Part shown: positions 57,155-64,000 of the stretch, piece after piece | Position numbering within the stretch: the first letter of the stretch is position 1 | Layout: each line of letters opens with the position of its first letter | NCBI GenBank assembly: GCA_902628835.1 | Contig: CACOPD010000006.1 | Coordinates: forward strand, 21,812-85,811 | Length of the DNA: 64,000 nucleotides | From: an uncultured Alphaproteobacteria bacterium | GTDB taxonomy: Bacteria > Pseudomonadota > Alphaproteobacteria > HIMB59 > GCA-002718135 | Direction of reading: 5' to 3' | The notes under the pieces: model-generated | The model's input: the letters and a program-made list of their open reading frames with translations, nothing else | Database searches by the model: none | Told to the model about the DNA's origin: nothing | Made by a program: the position numbers and the translations under genes

Positions 57155-58489
57155 TTACTCTGCAGTTGCATCAGCTAAGATAGCATTAGCATCTTCATTT
57201 AACTGATTTAATGTTGACATAATATCATCACCATTAATTATTGCTGCATAAGCTTTTTCAACTTCACCTCTAACAGAATAGTATCCAGGAACTGAAGGTT
57301 CACCTTTACCAAACTGAACCATTCCTAAAGATTTATCATATTGAGCTAACTCCGCTCTCTTTTCTGCAATTAGTGGGTGATCAGCTGAAGATGTTCTTAC
57401 AAAACCATAACCACTTTCTGTAGACCAAACAGCTGAGTTTTCAGTATTAGAAATATACTTCATCCACTGATAAGCAGCTACCATTCTATTGGCATCACCA
57501 GTATTACCCATAATTAATCCGCCACCATATAAGTTTAAAACAGGTTCATTTGTGGTGTGAGATATTGGTGCAACATCCCAGTTTCCGTTGTAGCCTTCAG
57601 CTATTGATTTTTCAAAGTATGTAATTCCTGAAGTTGAACCAGCGGCAAATAATACTGATCCTTGTCCAAGATATTGTTGATCAGTATATTTACCTCTTGC
57701 AACAATAGCACATCCCTTGTTAGCCATTCCTTGAATAAACTCCATAGCTTCAACAGCTTTTGGTCCATTATAAATATATTGACCTGCATCATAATCAAAA
57801 ACATCACCTCCATGAGCGAAAACCCATGCAGCAAAATTACTAGCATCTGTGTCAATTTCATATCCATAGCTTGGAACGTCATCACCCATCTTGCCACTAA
57901 AATCTTGATTTGTAGCAGCACAAGCAGCTTTAGCAAAATCTGCTGGTGATTTTGGCTCATCTAATCCTAATTCCTTTAGCCAGTCAGCATTGTAATATAG
58001 TATTTCAATAGACTTACCAACTTCATGCAGTAGCTTAGGATTTCCATCAAAATATGGTGAATATCCAACTGTCCAATTTGCACCCCAGTCATCGATATCA
58101 TCTTGAGTTACACCCCATTTTTTACTATTCGCTAACATAGATTGATCAATTGATGCTCCAATAAGGTACATATCAGCAGCAGCATTACCATATCCTCTTG
58201 CTACATCAGCAATGTCTTTAGTTCCTGCGGCAGACATCATTGCAGATTGAACTTTACCATAATGTCCTTTGTGAACCACATTTACCTTAATTCCTGTTTC
58301 TGCTTCAAATCTTTCCGCCCTTGCCATCATTGCATCTAATCTTTCATCAGAATATTGAACCCAGAATTCTACAGTCTGACCTGATGGATCGGCATTTTCA
58401 ATATCTTGAGCAGTTATAGCAATCGATTGAGAAGAGATAAAAAAAATTGAAGCAAAAAGTAATTTTATAAAATATTTAAAAAAAATCAT
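57155..58489 (-). CDS. ABC transporter substrate-binding protein, family 1 (sugar or polyol)
   Basis: This periplasmic binding protein of 444 residues has a signal peptide ending near residue 24. The mature part opens with GQTVEFWVQYSDERLDAMM and later has NLYGGGLIMGNTGD, typical of CUT1 binding proteins such as UgpB and MalE. The ligand is unknown. The start at 58489 is chosen since GAGG lies five bases before it; a GTG two codons upstream overlaps that site. It is the last gene of its operon and ends in a strong terminator. Confidence 0.88.
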   Translation of the reverse strand: MIFFKYFIKLLFASIFFISSQSIAITAQDIENADPSGQTVEFWVQYSDERLDAMMARAERFEAETGIKVNVVHKGHYGKVQSAMMSAAGTKDIADVARGYGNAAADMYLIGASIDQSMLANSKKWGVTQDDIDDWGANWTVGYSPYFDGNPKLLHEVGKSIEILYYNADWLKELGLDEPKSPADFAKAACAATNQDFSGKMGDDVPSYGYEIDTDASNFAAWVFAHGGDVFDYDAGQYIYNGPKAVEAMEFIQGMANKGCAIVARGKYTDQQYLGQGSVLFAAGSTSGITYFEKSIAEGYNGNWDVAPISHTTNEPVLNLYGGGLIMGNTGDANRMVAAYQWMKYISNTENSAVWSTESGYGFVRTSSADHPLIAEKRAELAQYDKSLGMVQFGKGEPSVPGYYSVRGEVEKAYAAIINGDDIMSTLNQLNEDANAILADATAE

Positions 58490-58559
58490 AATCACCTCAT
58501 CTTAAATAAGTTTTAATATACTTATTAAATTACAATTTTGTTACAAAAAAAATACGATT

Positions 58560-59405
58560 TTATTCTTTTAATCCAAAATTTGATATACTTTCTATGAATA
58601 ACTTTTGAGTAAAGAAGTAAAGCAGGAGAATTGGTGATATTGCTATTAGACAAGCTGCCATCAGTAGATTGAAATTTGGACCAACTTCTCTTACGAAACT
58701 ATAAATTGATACAGTAACTGGATACCAATCATCTCTTGTTAAAATTAATAAAGGCCAAGCAAAACTATTCCAGGCAATGATAAAAGTAAATAAAGATACC
58801 GTAACTATTATTGGTTTACTCATAGGAATTACAACTTTTAATAAAAAATTAATGTGTGATGAGCCATCTAACCTTGCAGCATCCCAAAGTTCGTTAGGAA
58901 TTTTTTTAAAATATTGTCTTAACAAGAAAATTACAAAAATATTTCCCATAAATGGGACAGTTAATCCTTGTAGAGTATTCATCCAAGAAGGTCCAAAAGG
59001 TAGCGGAATGATTTCTCCTCTGATAATTAAAAGATGAGGTAGCAAAGTAATAATTTCAGGTATCATCAATGATAATAATAAAAGATAAAAAATAATATTT
59101 TTTAAAGGAAAATTAATTTTTGCAAATGAGTAAGCTGCTGGTATTGAAGTAAGTAATACCCCAAAAACTGTTATAGAACTTATTATTAAACTATTTATAG
59201 TATAGCGTTGAAATCTGTTTGATGTCCAAACTTCATAGTAGTTTTCAAACATTAATTTTTTAGGGAGAAAATATTGATTTGAAGCTTCTCCTGCAGTCAT
59301 TAAAGAAGTGCTAATCATATAAAAAAAAGGGTAAATTGAAACAGTAAAAACTATTAGTAAAATTAAATACGGTATTCTGGTCTCTGAATTAAATATTCTA
59401 GTCAT
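58560..59405 (-). CDS. ABC transporter permease, CUT1 MalG-type
   Basis: An inner-membrane permease of 281 residues with six hydrophobic segments. The EAA loop reads LWDAARLDGSSHINFLLKVV near residue 172. It overlaps its partner permease by eight bases. About 70 bases with a possible weak hairpin (AATAAGT/ACTTATT) separate it from the binding-protein gene. Confidence 0.9.
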   Translation of the reverse strand: MTRIFNSETRIPYLILLIVFTVSIYPFFYMISTSLMTAGEASNQYFLPKKLMFENYYEVWTSNRFQRYTINSLIISSITVFGVLLTSIPAAYSFAKINFPLKNIIFYLLLLSLMIPEIITLLPHLLIIRGEIIPLPFGPSWMNTLQGLTVPFMGNIFVIFLLRQYFKKIPNELWDAARLDGSSHINFLLKVVIPMSKPIIVTVSLFTFIIAWNSFAWPLLILTRDDWYPVTVSIYSFVREVGPNFNLLMAACLIAISPILLLYFFTQKLFIESISNFGLKE

Positions 59406-60522
59406 AATTTAATTTTTTTCTAAAGATCACATACTGTGATATTGCTAAAACATTCAAAATAATAAATAAAATTACACCTTCAGCAGCAGCATATCCATAT
59501 TTTACCCTACCCCAAAAATGATCAAATATTTCAATTGTTACTACATCCATAGTATCTCCAGCAGATGATGTTTGCATTACAAAAATACTATTAAATGCTT
59601 GGAAGGTATTTATAAATCCTGTTAACATTAAAAAAAATATTATTGGCATTAGCAGTGGTACAGTAATTTTTATAAACGTTTGCCATCGACTTGCACCCTC
59701 TGCTTTTGCCGCTTCATATAAGTCTGATGGAATAATAGAAAGTCCAGCTAAAAGTATTATTGCATAATAACCGGTGTATGACCATATACCATATAGAATT
59801 GATGACATAAGTGCTAAACTTGGTCCAGCAAATAACCCATCAATTTTTACTCCAAATAAAACTTCAGTAATTGGTCTTTTATCAAATAACCATAATTGAG
59901 GTTCTATTCCAAATATGCCAATAAATTGATTTAAAAATGAGTTTTCTGCTTTACCAAAAATTAAAAAGAAAACCGCAGCACCCATTACAGCAGGAGTGAT
60001 ATATGGAAATAATAAAATCATTTGAAAAAATTGTTTACCTGCTAATTTTTGGTAAAGAGCAAATGCTATTATTAAACCAAGACCAACTTCAAAAATAATA
60101 GTAAAGAAAGAATAATATAATGTATATATCAGTGAATATAAATAATCTTCATCACCAGATAATAGCATTTGATCCCAATTTATATTAATTAAATATAATC
60201 CTAAAAAAAGTATTGCTAATGAAAGCAATGGGATAATTATTTTATTCTTCAACTTTGTTTTGAATTCACTCCACATCCAGTAGCTTAGTATCAAAAGAAG
60301 TAATCCAATAATAAAAAAACCAAAAGCAGGTATATTGCCTAAAATTTTTTCATAATTTTCCAATCCTAGAAATCTACCCTTGAAAACTTTCCATTTATGA
60401 ACACTCATATACATACCAAAAAAAACTGGAAATATTCCAAATAAGCTTATTATTAATACTGCCGGAAGAATAAATAAATAACCTGTTATTTTTTCAGAAT
60501 GTTTATTTATAAATTTAGACAT
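59398..60522 (-). CDS. ABC transporter permease, CUT1 MalF-type
   Basis: A permease of 374 residues with an EAA loop LYEAAKAEGASRWQTFIKIT near residue 268. Between the first and the conserved later segments are extra hydrophobic stretches (about residues 70-110), making it longer than the usual 290-320 residues and more MalF-like. It overlaps the MOSC gene by eight bases. Confidence 0.9.
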   Translation of the reverse strand: MSKFINKHSEKITGYLFILPAVLIISLFGIFPVFFGMYMSVHKWKVFKGRFLGLENYEKILGNIPAFGFFIIGLLLLILSYWMWSEFKTKLKNKIIIPLLSLAILFLGLYLININWDQMLLSGDEDYLYSLIYTLYYSFFTIIFEVGLGLIIAFALYQKLAGKQFFQMILLFPYITPAVMGAAVFFLIFGKAENSFLNQFIGIFGIEPQLWLFDKRPITEVLFGVKIDGLFAGPSLALMSSILYGIWSYTGYYAIILLAGLSIIPSDLYEAAKAEGASRWQTFIKITVPLLMPIIFFLMLTGFINTFQAFNSIFVMQTSSAGDTMDVVTIEIFDHFWGRVKYGYAAAEGVILFIILNVLAISQYVIFRKKLNYD

Positions 60523-61276
60523 TAATCAAAACATTATCATTTAGTCTTATATTTCCATCATTAAGAGGGAGTAAATATATACCTAAATTAATATGATTAT
60601 AAATTTGTTTTAAACTCATTGGAATGGATAAATTAGAAATAGATGAATTAGGCTTAATATTAGTTGCAGAACATCTTGGAATTTCTCTCAAAACTTTAAA
60701 TTTAGTATTATTAATAATTAAAGTTTTATTAACTAATTTTCTTTCTTCCCAAGCTTCCAGCTGATCAATATAAATATTTCCTCTAAATCTTTCATATTCT
60801 ATTTGTTTTGAAAGTTTTTTTTCAAAATCCTTAATACTATTAAAATTTATCATTGATATTGTTTTTGATGGCATTGTGTCAAAAAAAGGATTTTTTGCGT
60901 CTTTTAAAAATTGGATATTTTTCACTTTTGGTATGATTGATTTTATTTTATCACATAATAGATTTAAATCTGAATTATTGTTTATATTAGCACTTAAGAG
61001 AACAATGTCTTTATTTTTAAGTTTTAAAATATCATTATCAAATTCAAAATTATATTCATTTAGCTTAGGAAAATGTTTTAATGACAAAAAATTAATAATT
61101 TTTCTTTCTGAAGGATTTTTTAGTATAATTTTTATTCTTTCATCATCTAAATCTCTCGTAAATGCAAAATTTCTATCAAATTTTATTCCAATACTTTTTA
61201 TAATTTTTAAATCATTAACAGATGAAAAAGATAGTGATTTAACTGGTGAATAAAATAATTTCCTAATCTTAAACAA
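60515..61276 (-). CDS. MOSC domain protein (YcbX-like)
   Basis: The 253-residue protein has an N-terminal MOSC beta-barrel domain (YSPVKSLSF near residue 9) and a MOSC domain with YERFRGNIYIDQLEAWEE near residue 160 and the conserved cysteine in IPRCSATNI near 200. MOSC proteins handle sulfur or reduce N-hydroxylated compounds using a molybdenum cofactor; YcbX does the latter. No ferredoxin domain is attached. It overlaps a sugar permease gene, an unusual setting. Confidence 0.82.
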   Translation of the reverse strand: MFKIRKLFYSPVKSLSFSSVNDLKIIKSIGIKFDRNFAFTRDLDDERIKIILKNPSERKIINFLSLKHFPKLNEYNFEFDNDILKLKNKDIVLLSANINNNSDLNLLCDKIKSIIPKVKNIQFLKDAKNPFFDTMPSKTISMINFNSIKDFEKKLSKQIEYERFRGNIYIDQLEAWEERKLVNKTLIINNTKFKVLREIPRCSATNIKPNSSISNLSIPMSLKQIYNHINLGIYLLPLNDGNIRLNDNVLINV

Positions 61277-61283
61277 AGGGATT

Positions 61284-61982
61284 TTATCTTTCTTTTAAAA
61301 GATATTGATCTAGAAAATTATCTAGCCAATCTGATATTGATTTATTATACTTAAATCTTAGGAAAAATTGAGTGAAAATATTTTGTGCTCCTTTTACAAA
61401 TAATTTCTTAGGATTTTTAAGTAAAACCAAAAAAATCCACCTGATATGTACTTTTAAATTTACTTCTGGATGAAATTGTAAAGCATAACAATTTTTGTAT
61501 CTAAATGCTTGATTATTAAAAACATCACCTCTAGCCAATAATTCACAACCTGTTGGGAGATCAAAACCTTCTGAATGAAATTGAAAAAAAGTATCTTGGA
61601 ATTGGAATAAATTATTTCCAATTTCAGTTGGATTTATTTTATAAAATCCAATTTCAGACAAACCCTGTGAATTAACTTTAATTTCTGAACCAAGATATTT
61701 AGCTAATAGTTGTGCACCAAAACATATCCCAAGAAATGGAACATTAGACTTAATTACATTATTTATCCAATTTATTTCTTTTTTTATAAATTCATCTTCA
61801 TCATTGATACTTCCCGGAGCACCAAAAACTACAATAGCTGAATAATTAATTAAATTTATAGGAAGTTCATCTCCTAATGGAGGTCTACAAATTTCGATAT
61901 CATAACCTCTTTCCTGAAATTTATTTCCAATATCTCCAGGAACTGATGTTTTTTGATGTAATATAAATAAAACCTTCTCCAT
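61284..61982 (-). CDS. Class I glutamine amidotransferase family protein
   Basis: The 232-residue protein has the catalytic cysteine in FLGICFGAQLLAKYLG near residue 88 and the histidine/glutamate in ALQFHPEVN near 166. It resembles GMP-synthase-like stand-alone amidotransferases, some of which hydrolyse gamma-glutamyl compounds. The acceptor is unknown. It lies seven bases upstream of the MOSC gene and is probably the first gene of that operon. Confidence 0.85.
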   Translation of the reverse strand: MEKVLFILHQKTSVPGDIGNKFQERGYDIEICRPPLGDELPINLINYSAIVVFGAPGSINDEDEFIKKEINWINNVIKSNVPFLGICFGAQLLAKYLGSEIKVNSQGLSEIGFYKINPTEIGNNLFQFQDTFFQFHSEGFDLPTGCELLARGDVFNNQAFRYKNCYALQFHPEVNLKVHIRWIFLVLLKNPKKLFVKGAQNIFTQFFLRFKYNKSISDWLDNFLDQYLLKER

Positions 61983-62041
61983 TCTTAAAGATAATTTCTT
62001 ATCATATTTAAAATAAATGAAAAATATTAATTAAATTTAAA

Positions 62042-63850
62042 TTATTCAAATAAAGGAATAAGTTTCATTGTATTAACATCAACTAAACCTTTATTGGTTA
62101 TTCTAAAATTTGGAATTACAGATAAAGGCAATAAGTTAAATCCCATATATGGAAGTGTGCATCCAGCTTTTGCCCATTCCTCTTTAAGATTTTTATTTTC
62201 TTTAGCAACTATGTTTGCTCTTTTATCAGAAAGTAACCCAGCAATTGGTAATTCTACTTTAGCGATTAAATTGCCATCATTAACAATTACTATGCCTCCT
62301 TGAGTTTCATTTATTTTATCTAAAGCAAATTTCATATCCTTTTCATTCATACCAGCTACAATTACATTATGAGCATCATGTCCAACTGAACTTGCTATTG
62401 CTCCTGCTCTAAGTTTAAAGTTTTTTAAAAATCCATGAGCAAATTCTCCATTTCGACCATGTCTTTCAATAACACATAAATGACAGAGATCATTCTCTTT
62501 GATAAAATTTTCCCAATTAGTAATAGTTTTTTTGACACTTATGGTTTCTCTAGTTGTCATAATTCCTGGAAGCTCAGTTTTAATGATATTTATTTTTAAA
62601 TTTTCTTTTTTAGGAATATCTGGAATTAATTTAACTTCTTTTGGTAGTATAACTGTATTGTATGCCCTCTTGGGATATTCATATCGATTATTTTCAAGTT
62701 GTTGTTCAAGAGTTGATGTAATTTTTGAATTTTGAACAACTAACTCGCCTCCTAACCAAGTATTATGGACATTTAAATTTTCATCTAACATAATTACATC
62801 AGCTCTTCTGCTGTGTCCTAAGGCTCCATAATCTCTATCAATATTATATCTTGTTGCTGGATGAAGCGATCCCATCGACCAAGATGTTGTTTTATCTATT
62901 CCAAGCTGATTAGCCTGTCTTACTACCCAGTCTAGACCAAAATTAAATAAATCATCTGCATCTCTGTCATCAGTACACACACATATCCTTTTTGAACTGA
63001 CATTATTTTCAGTTAAAACTTTAATAGCTTCTTTAATACTATTCCATGGTGTTTGAGGGTTGCCACCTCTTAAAAAAATCCATAAACCAGCATCTAGCAA
63101 ATCATTAGTAAATAATTTTTCTTCTGCTTCATGCGTATCAGTAACTCCACTTGCTGCATAAGCAGCTACAAATTCTCTACCAAATACATGTCCACTAATT
63201 GGTATATTTCGTTTTAAAGTTTCAGAAATAATACTATGTGATCGTTCATCTCCTTGACAAACAGAGACGAAATCCATTTTTTCTCCAAGACCTAATATTT
63301 CAGGCCATTTGTCATAAAGGTTAGCTGTTTTTTTAGCAGTTAAATTACCTCCAGCTGTTTCTAATTCATCGTTCGTTGCTGGAATAGTACTTGGTAAAGT
63401 CAAAAAAATAGATAATGGTGCTTTACGACAATCTTCAAGCATCCATTCGATTCCATCAGTATCTAAAACATTGCCAATTTCGTGAGAGTCACAAAAAATT
63501 GTTGTAGTGCCATTTAATAATGCTGCCTCTGCATAAGCACAACCAGTAATCATACTACTCTCAATATGCATATGCGGATCGATTAGACCTGGTGCTAAAA
63601 TATTTTTTTCAACGTCAAATACTGAAACATTCTTTGAATTAAAAAAATTTTTATGATCATTATTATTTCTAATACATGCAATTCTACCTTTAGAAATCCA
63701 AATTTCTTTATTTTCTAAAATAGTATCAGTGTAAGTCGATAATATTTTTGCATTAGTTAATATTTTATCAGGTACTATTTTTCCATTAACAACATTTGTT
63801 AGATGAATTGTAGTTTCATGAAGATTTGGTACTGAAAATCTTGTTATCAT
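62042..63850 (-). CDS. ade: Adenine deaminase
   Basis: This amidohydrolase of 602 residues turns adenine into hypoxanthine and ammonia. Metal residues are in APGLIDPHMHIESSM near residue 89 and in CDSHEIGNV near 119, with CVCTDDRDADDLF near 285. The C-terminal part contains SSVGHDAHNVIVAG near 490, typical of Ade. Its ATG overlaps the stop of the gene upstream (ATGA). With apt it suggests use of adenine from the environment. Confidence 0.93.
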   Translation of the reverse strand: MITRFSVPNLHETTIHLTNVVNGKIVPDKILTNAKILSTYTDTILENKEIWISKGRIACIRNNNDHKNFFNSKNVSVFDVEKNILAPGLIDPHMHIESSMITGCAYAEAALLNGTTTIFCDSHEIGNVLDTDGIEWMLEDCRKAPLSIFLTLPSTIPATNDELETAGGNLTAKKTANLYDKWPEILGLGEKMDFVSVCQGDERSHSIISETLKRNIPISGHVFGREFVAAYAASGVTDTHEAEEKLFTNDLLDAGLWIFLRGGNPQTPWNSIKEAIKVLTENNVSSKRICVCTDDRDADDLFNFGLDWVVRQANQLGIDKTTSWSMGSLHPATRYNIDRDYGALGHSRRADVIMLDENLNVHNTWLGGELVVQNSKITSTLEQQLENNRYEYPKRAYNTVILPKEVKLIPDIPKKENLKINIIKTELPGIMTTRETISVKKTITNWENFIKENDLCHLCVIERHGRNGEFAHGFLKNFKLRAGAIASSVGHDAHNVIVAGMNEKDMKFALDKINETQGGIVIVNDGNLIAKVELPIAGLLSDKRANIVAKENKNLKEEWAKAGCTLPYMGFNLLPLSVIPNFRITNKGLVDVNTMKLIPLFE

Positions 63851-63999
63851 GATATAAAATAATTAATATCTAAAATTTTTACGTAAAACATTAAGGTAAA
63901 ATAACCAAAATTCATCATTACGACAAAACTGATAAGCATGTTGATTGATTTTGGAAGTGAATTTCCTAAAAAATCATCCCAAAACACTTTTTCCAAATA
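63847..63999 (-). CDS. C-terminal end of an unidentified membrane protein (partial)
   Basis: An open frame enters from the right edge and ends in a TGA overlapping the ade ATG as ATGA, the kind of coupling seen elsewhere in this window. The 50 residues include one hydrophobic segment (NMLISFVVMMNFGYFTLMFY). I do not recognise the family. Confidence 0.5.
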   Translation of the reverse strand, partial: YLEKVFWDDFLGNSLPKSINMLISFVVMMNFGYFTLMFYVKILDINYFIS

Positions 64000-64000
64000 T

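Noticed and set aside
58500..58560. Weak inverted repeat AATAAGT/ACTTATT between the MalG-type permease and the binding protein genes
   Set aside because: Seven AT-rich pairs without a T-run; could be chance in such AT-rich DNA. A promoter for the binding protein here is possible but no box pair has good spacing.
1..64000. Search for CRISPR arrays, insertion sequences, prophage genes and direct repeats
   Set aside because: No regularly spaced repeats, transposase, integrase or phage structural genes were seen; nearly all of the sequence is explained by housekeeping or metabolic genes.

Overview
The window is strongly AT-rich and very tightly packed. Most neighbouring genes overlap by a few bases or are separated by fewer than 20. 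The gene clusters are alphaproteobacterial: dgt-argS-SPOR-scpA-scpB-tatA-tatB-tatC-serS-pcm; pcm-like-tolC-popZ-valS; erpA-xthA; metC divergent from aapJQMP; an NDUFS4-like complex I subunit; and an SOS box of the GTTC-N7-GTTC type. Together with the low GC and compactness this suggests a streamlined marine alphaproteobacterium of the SAR11 or HIMB59/AEGEAN-169 kind. That placement is inference; no rRNA is present. I see no insertion sequence, prophage or CRISPR array.

Layout. 1-8.4 kb: a cut-off TPP-dependent dehydrogenase E1-alpha gene, then a divergent sugar locus: an arabinose/fucose-isomerase-like enzyme, a YnjBCD-type ABC importer (binding protein, two permeases, ATPase) and a cytoplasmic GH51 arabinofuranosidase. 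8.4-11.2 kb: cysE, a cysteine synthase and a transsulfuration enzyme. 11.2-17.2 kb (minus strand): a MazG-like pyrophosphohydrolase, RseP, and gcvT-gcvH-gcvP headed by a tandem glycine riboswitch. 17.2-18 kb: a nucleoside deaminase preceded by a compact array of hairpins with its own promoter and terminator, which I call as an undescribed small RNA or leader. 18-22.5 kb: anmK, a threonine dehydratase, a DjlA-like co-chaperone, an EF-hand protein, a small membrane protein, a cold-shock protein and rlmJ. 22.5-39.7 kb: a MATE exporter and the conserved housekeeping clusters. 39.7-42.5 kb: tRNA-Cys, tRNA-Asn, SOS-controlled umuDC and an AlaX editing protein. 42.5-48.7 kb: the AapJQMP amino-acid importer, metC and a TauE exporter. 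48.7-53.1 kb: an operon directly behind tRNA-Arg with inositol-degradation genes (iolC, iolB, iolJ), a GFA protein, a nucleosidase and a cupin. 53.1-57.1 kb: a fatty-acid oxidation pair, apt and a tyrosine-phosphatase-like protein. 57.1-64 kb: a CUT1 sugar importer without its ATPase, together with a MOSC protein and a glutamine amidotransferase, then adenine deaminase and the tail of an unidentified membrane protein.

How the genes work together. Much of the accessory content is for uptake and breakdown of small dissolved compounds: arabinosides, a second unknown sugar or polyol, amino acids, myo-inositol, adenine and glycine. Regulation visible in the DNA is mostly at the RNA level: the glycine riboswitch, stem-loops placed between binding-protein and permease genes, a hairpin covering a permease start codon, and the 17.8-kb RNA. 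The one clear protein operator is the LexA box before umuD.
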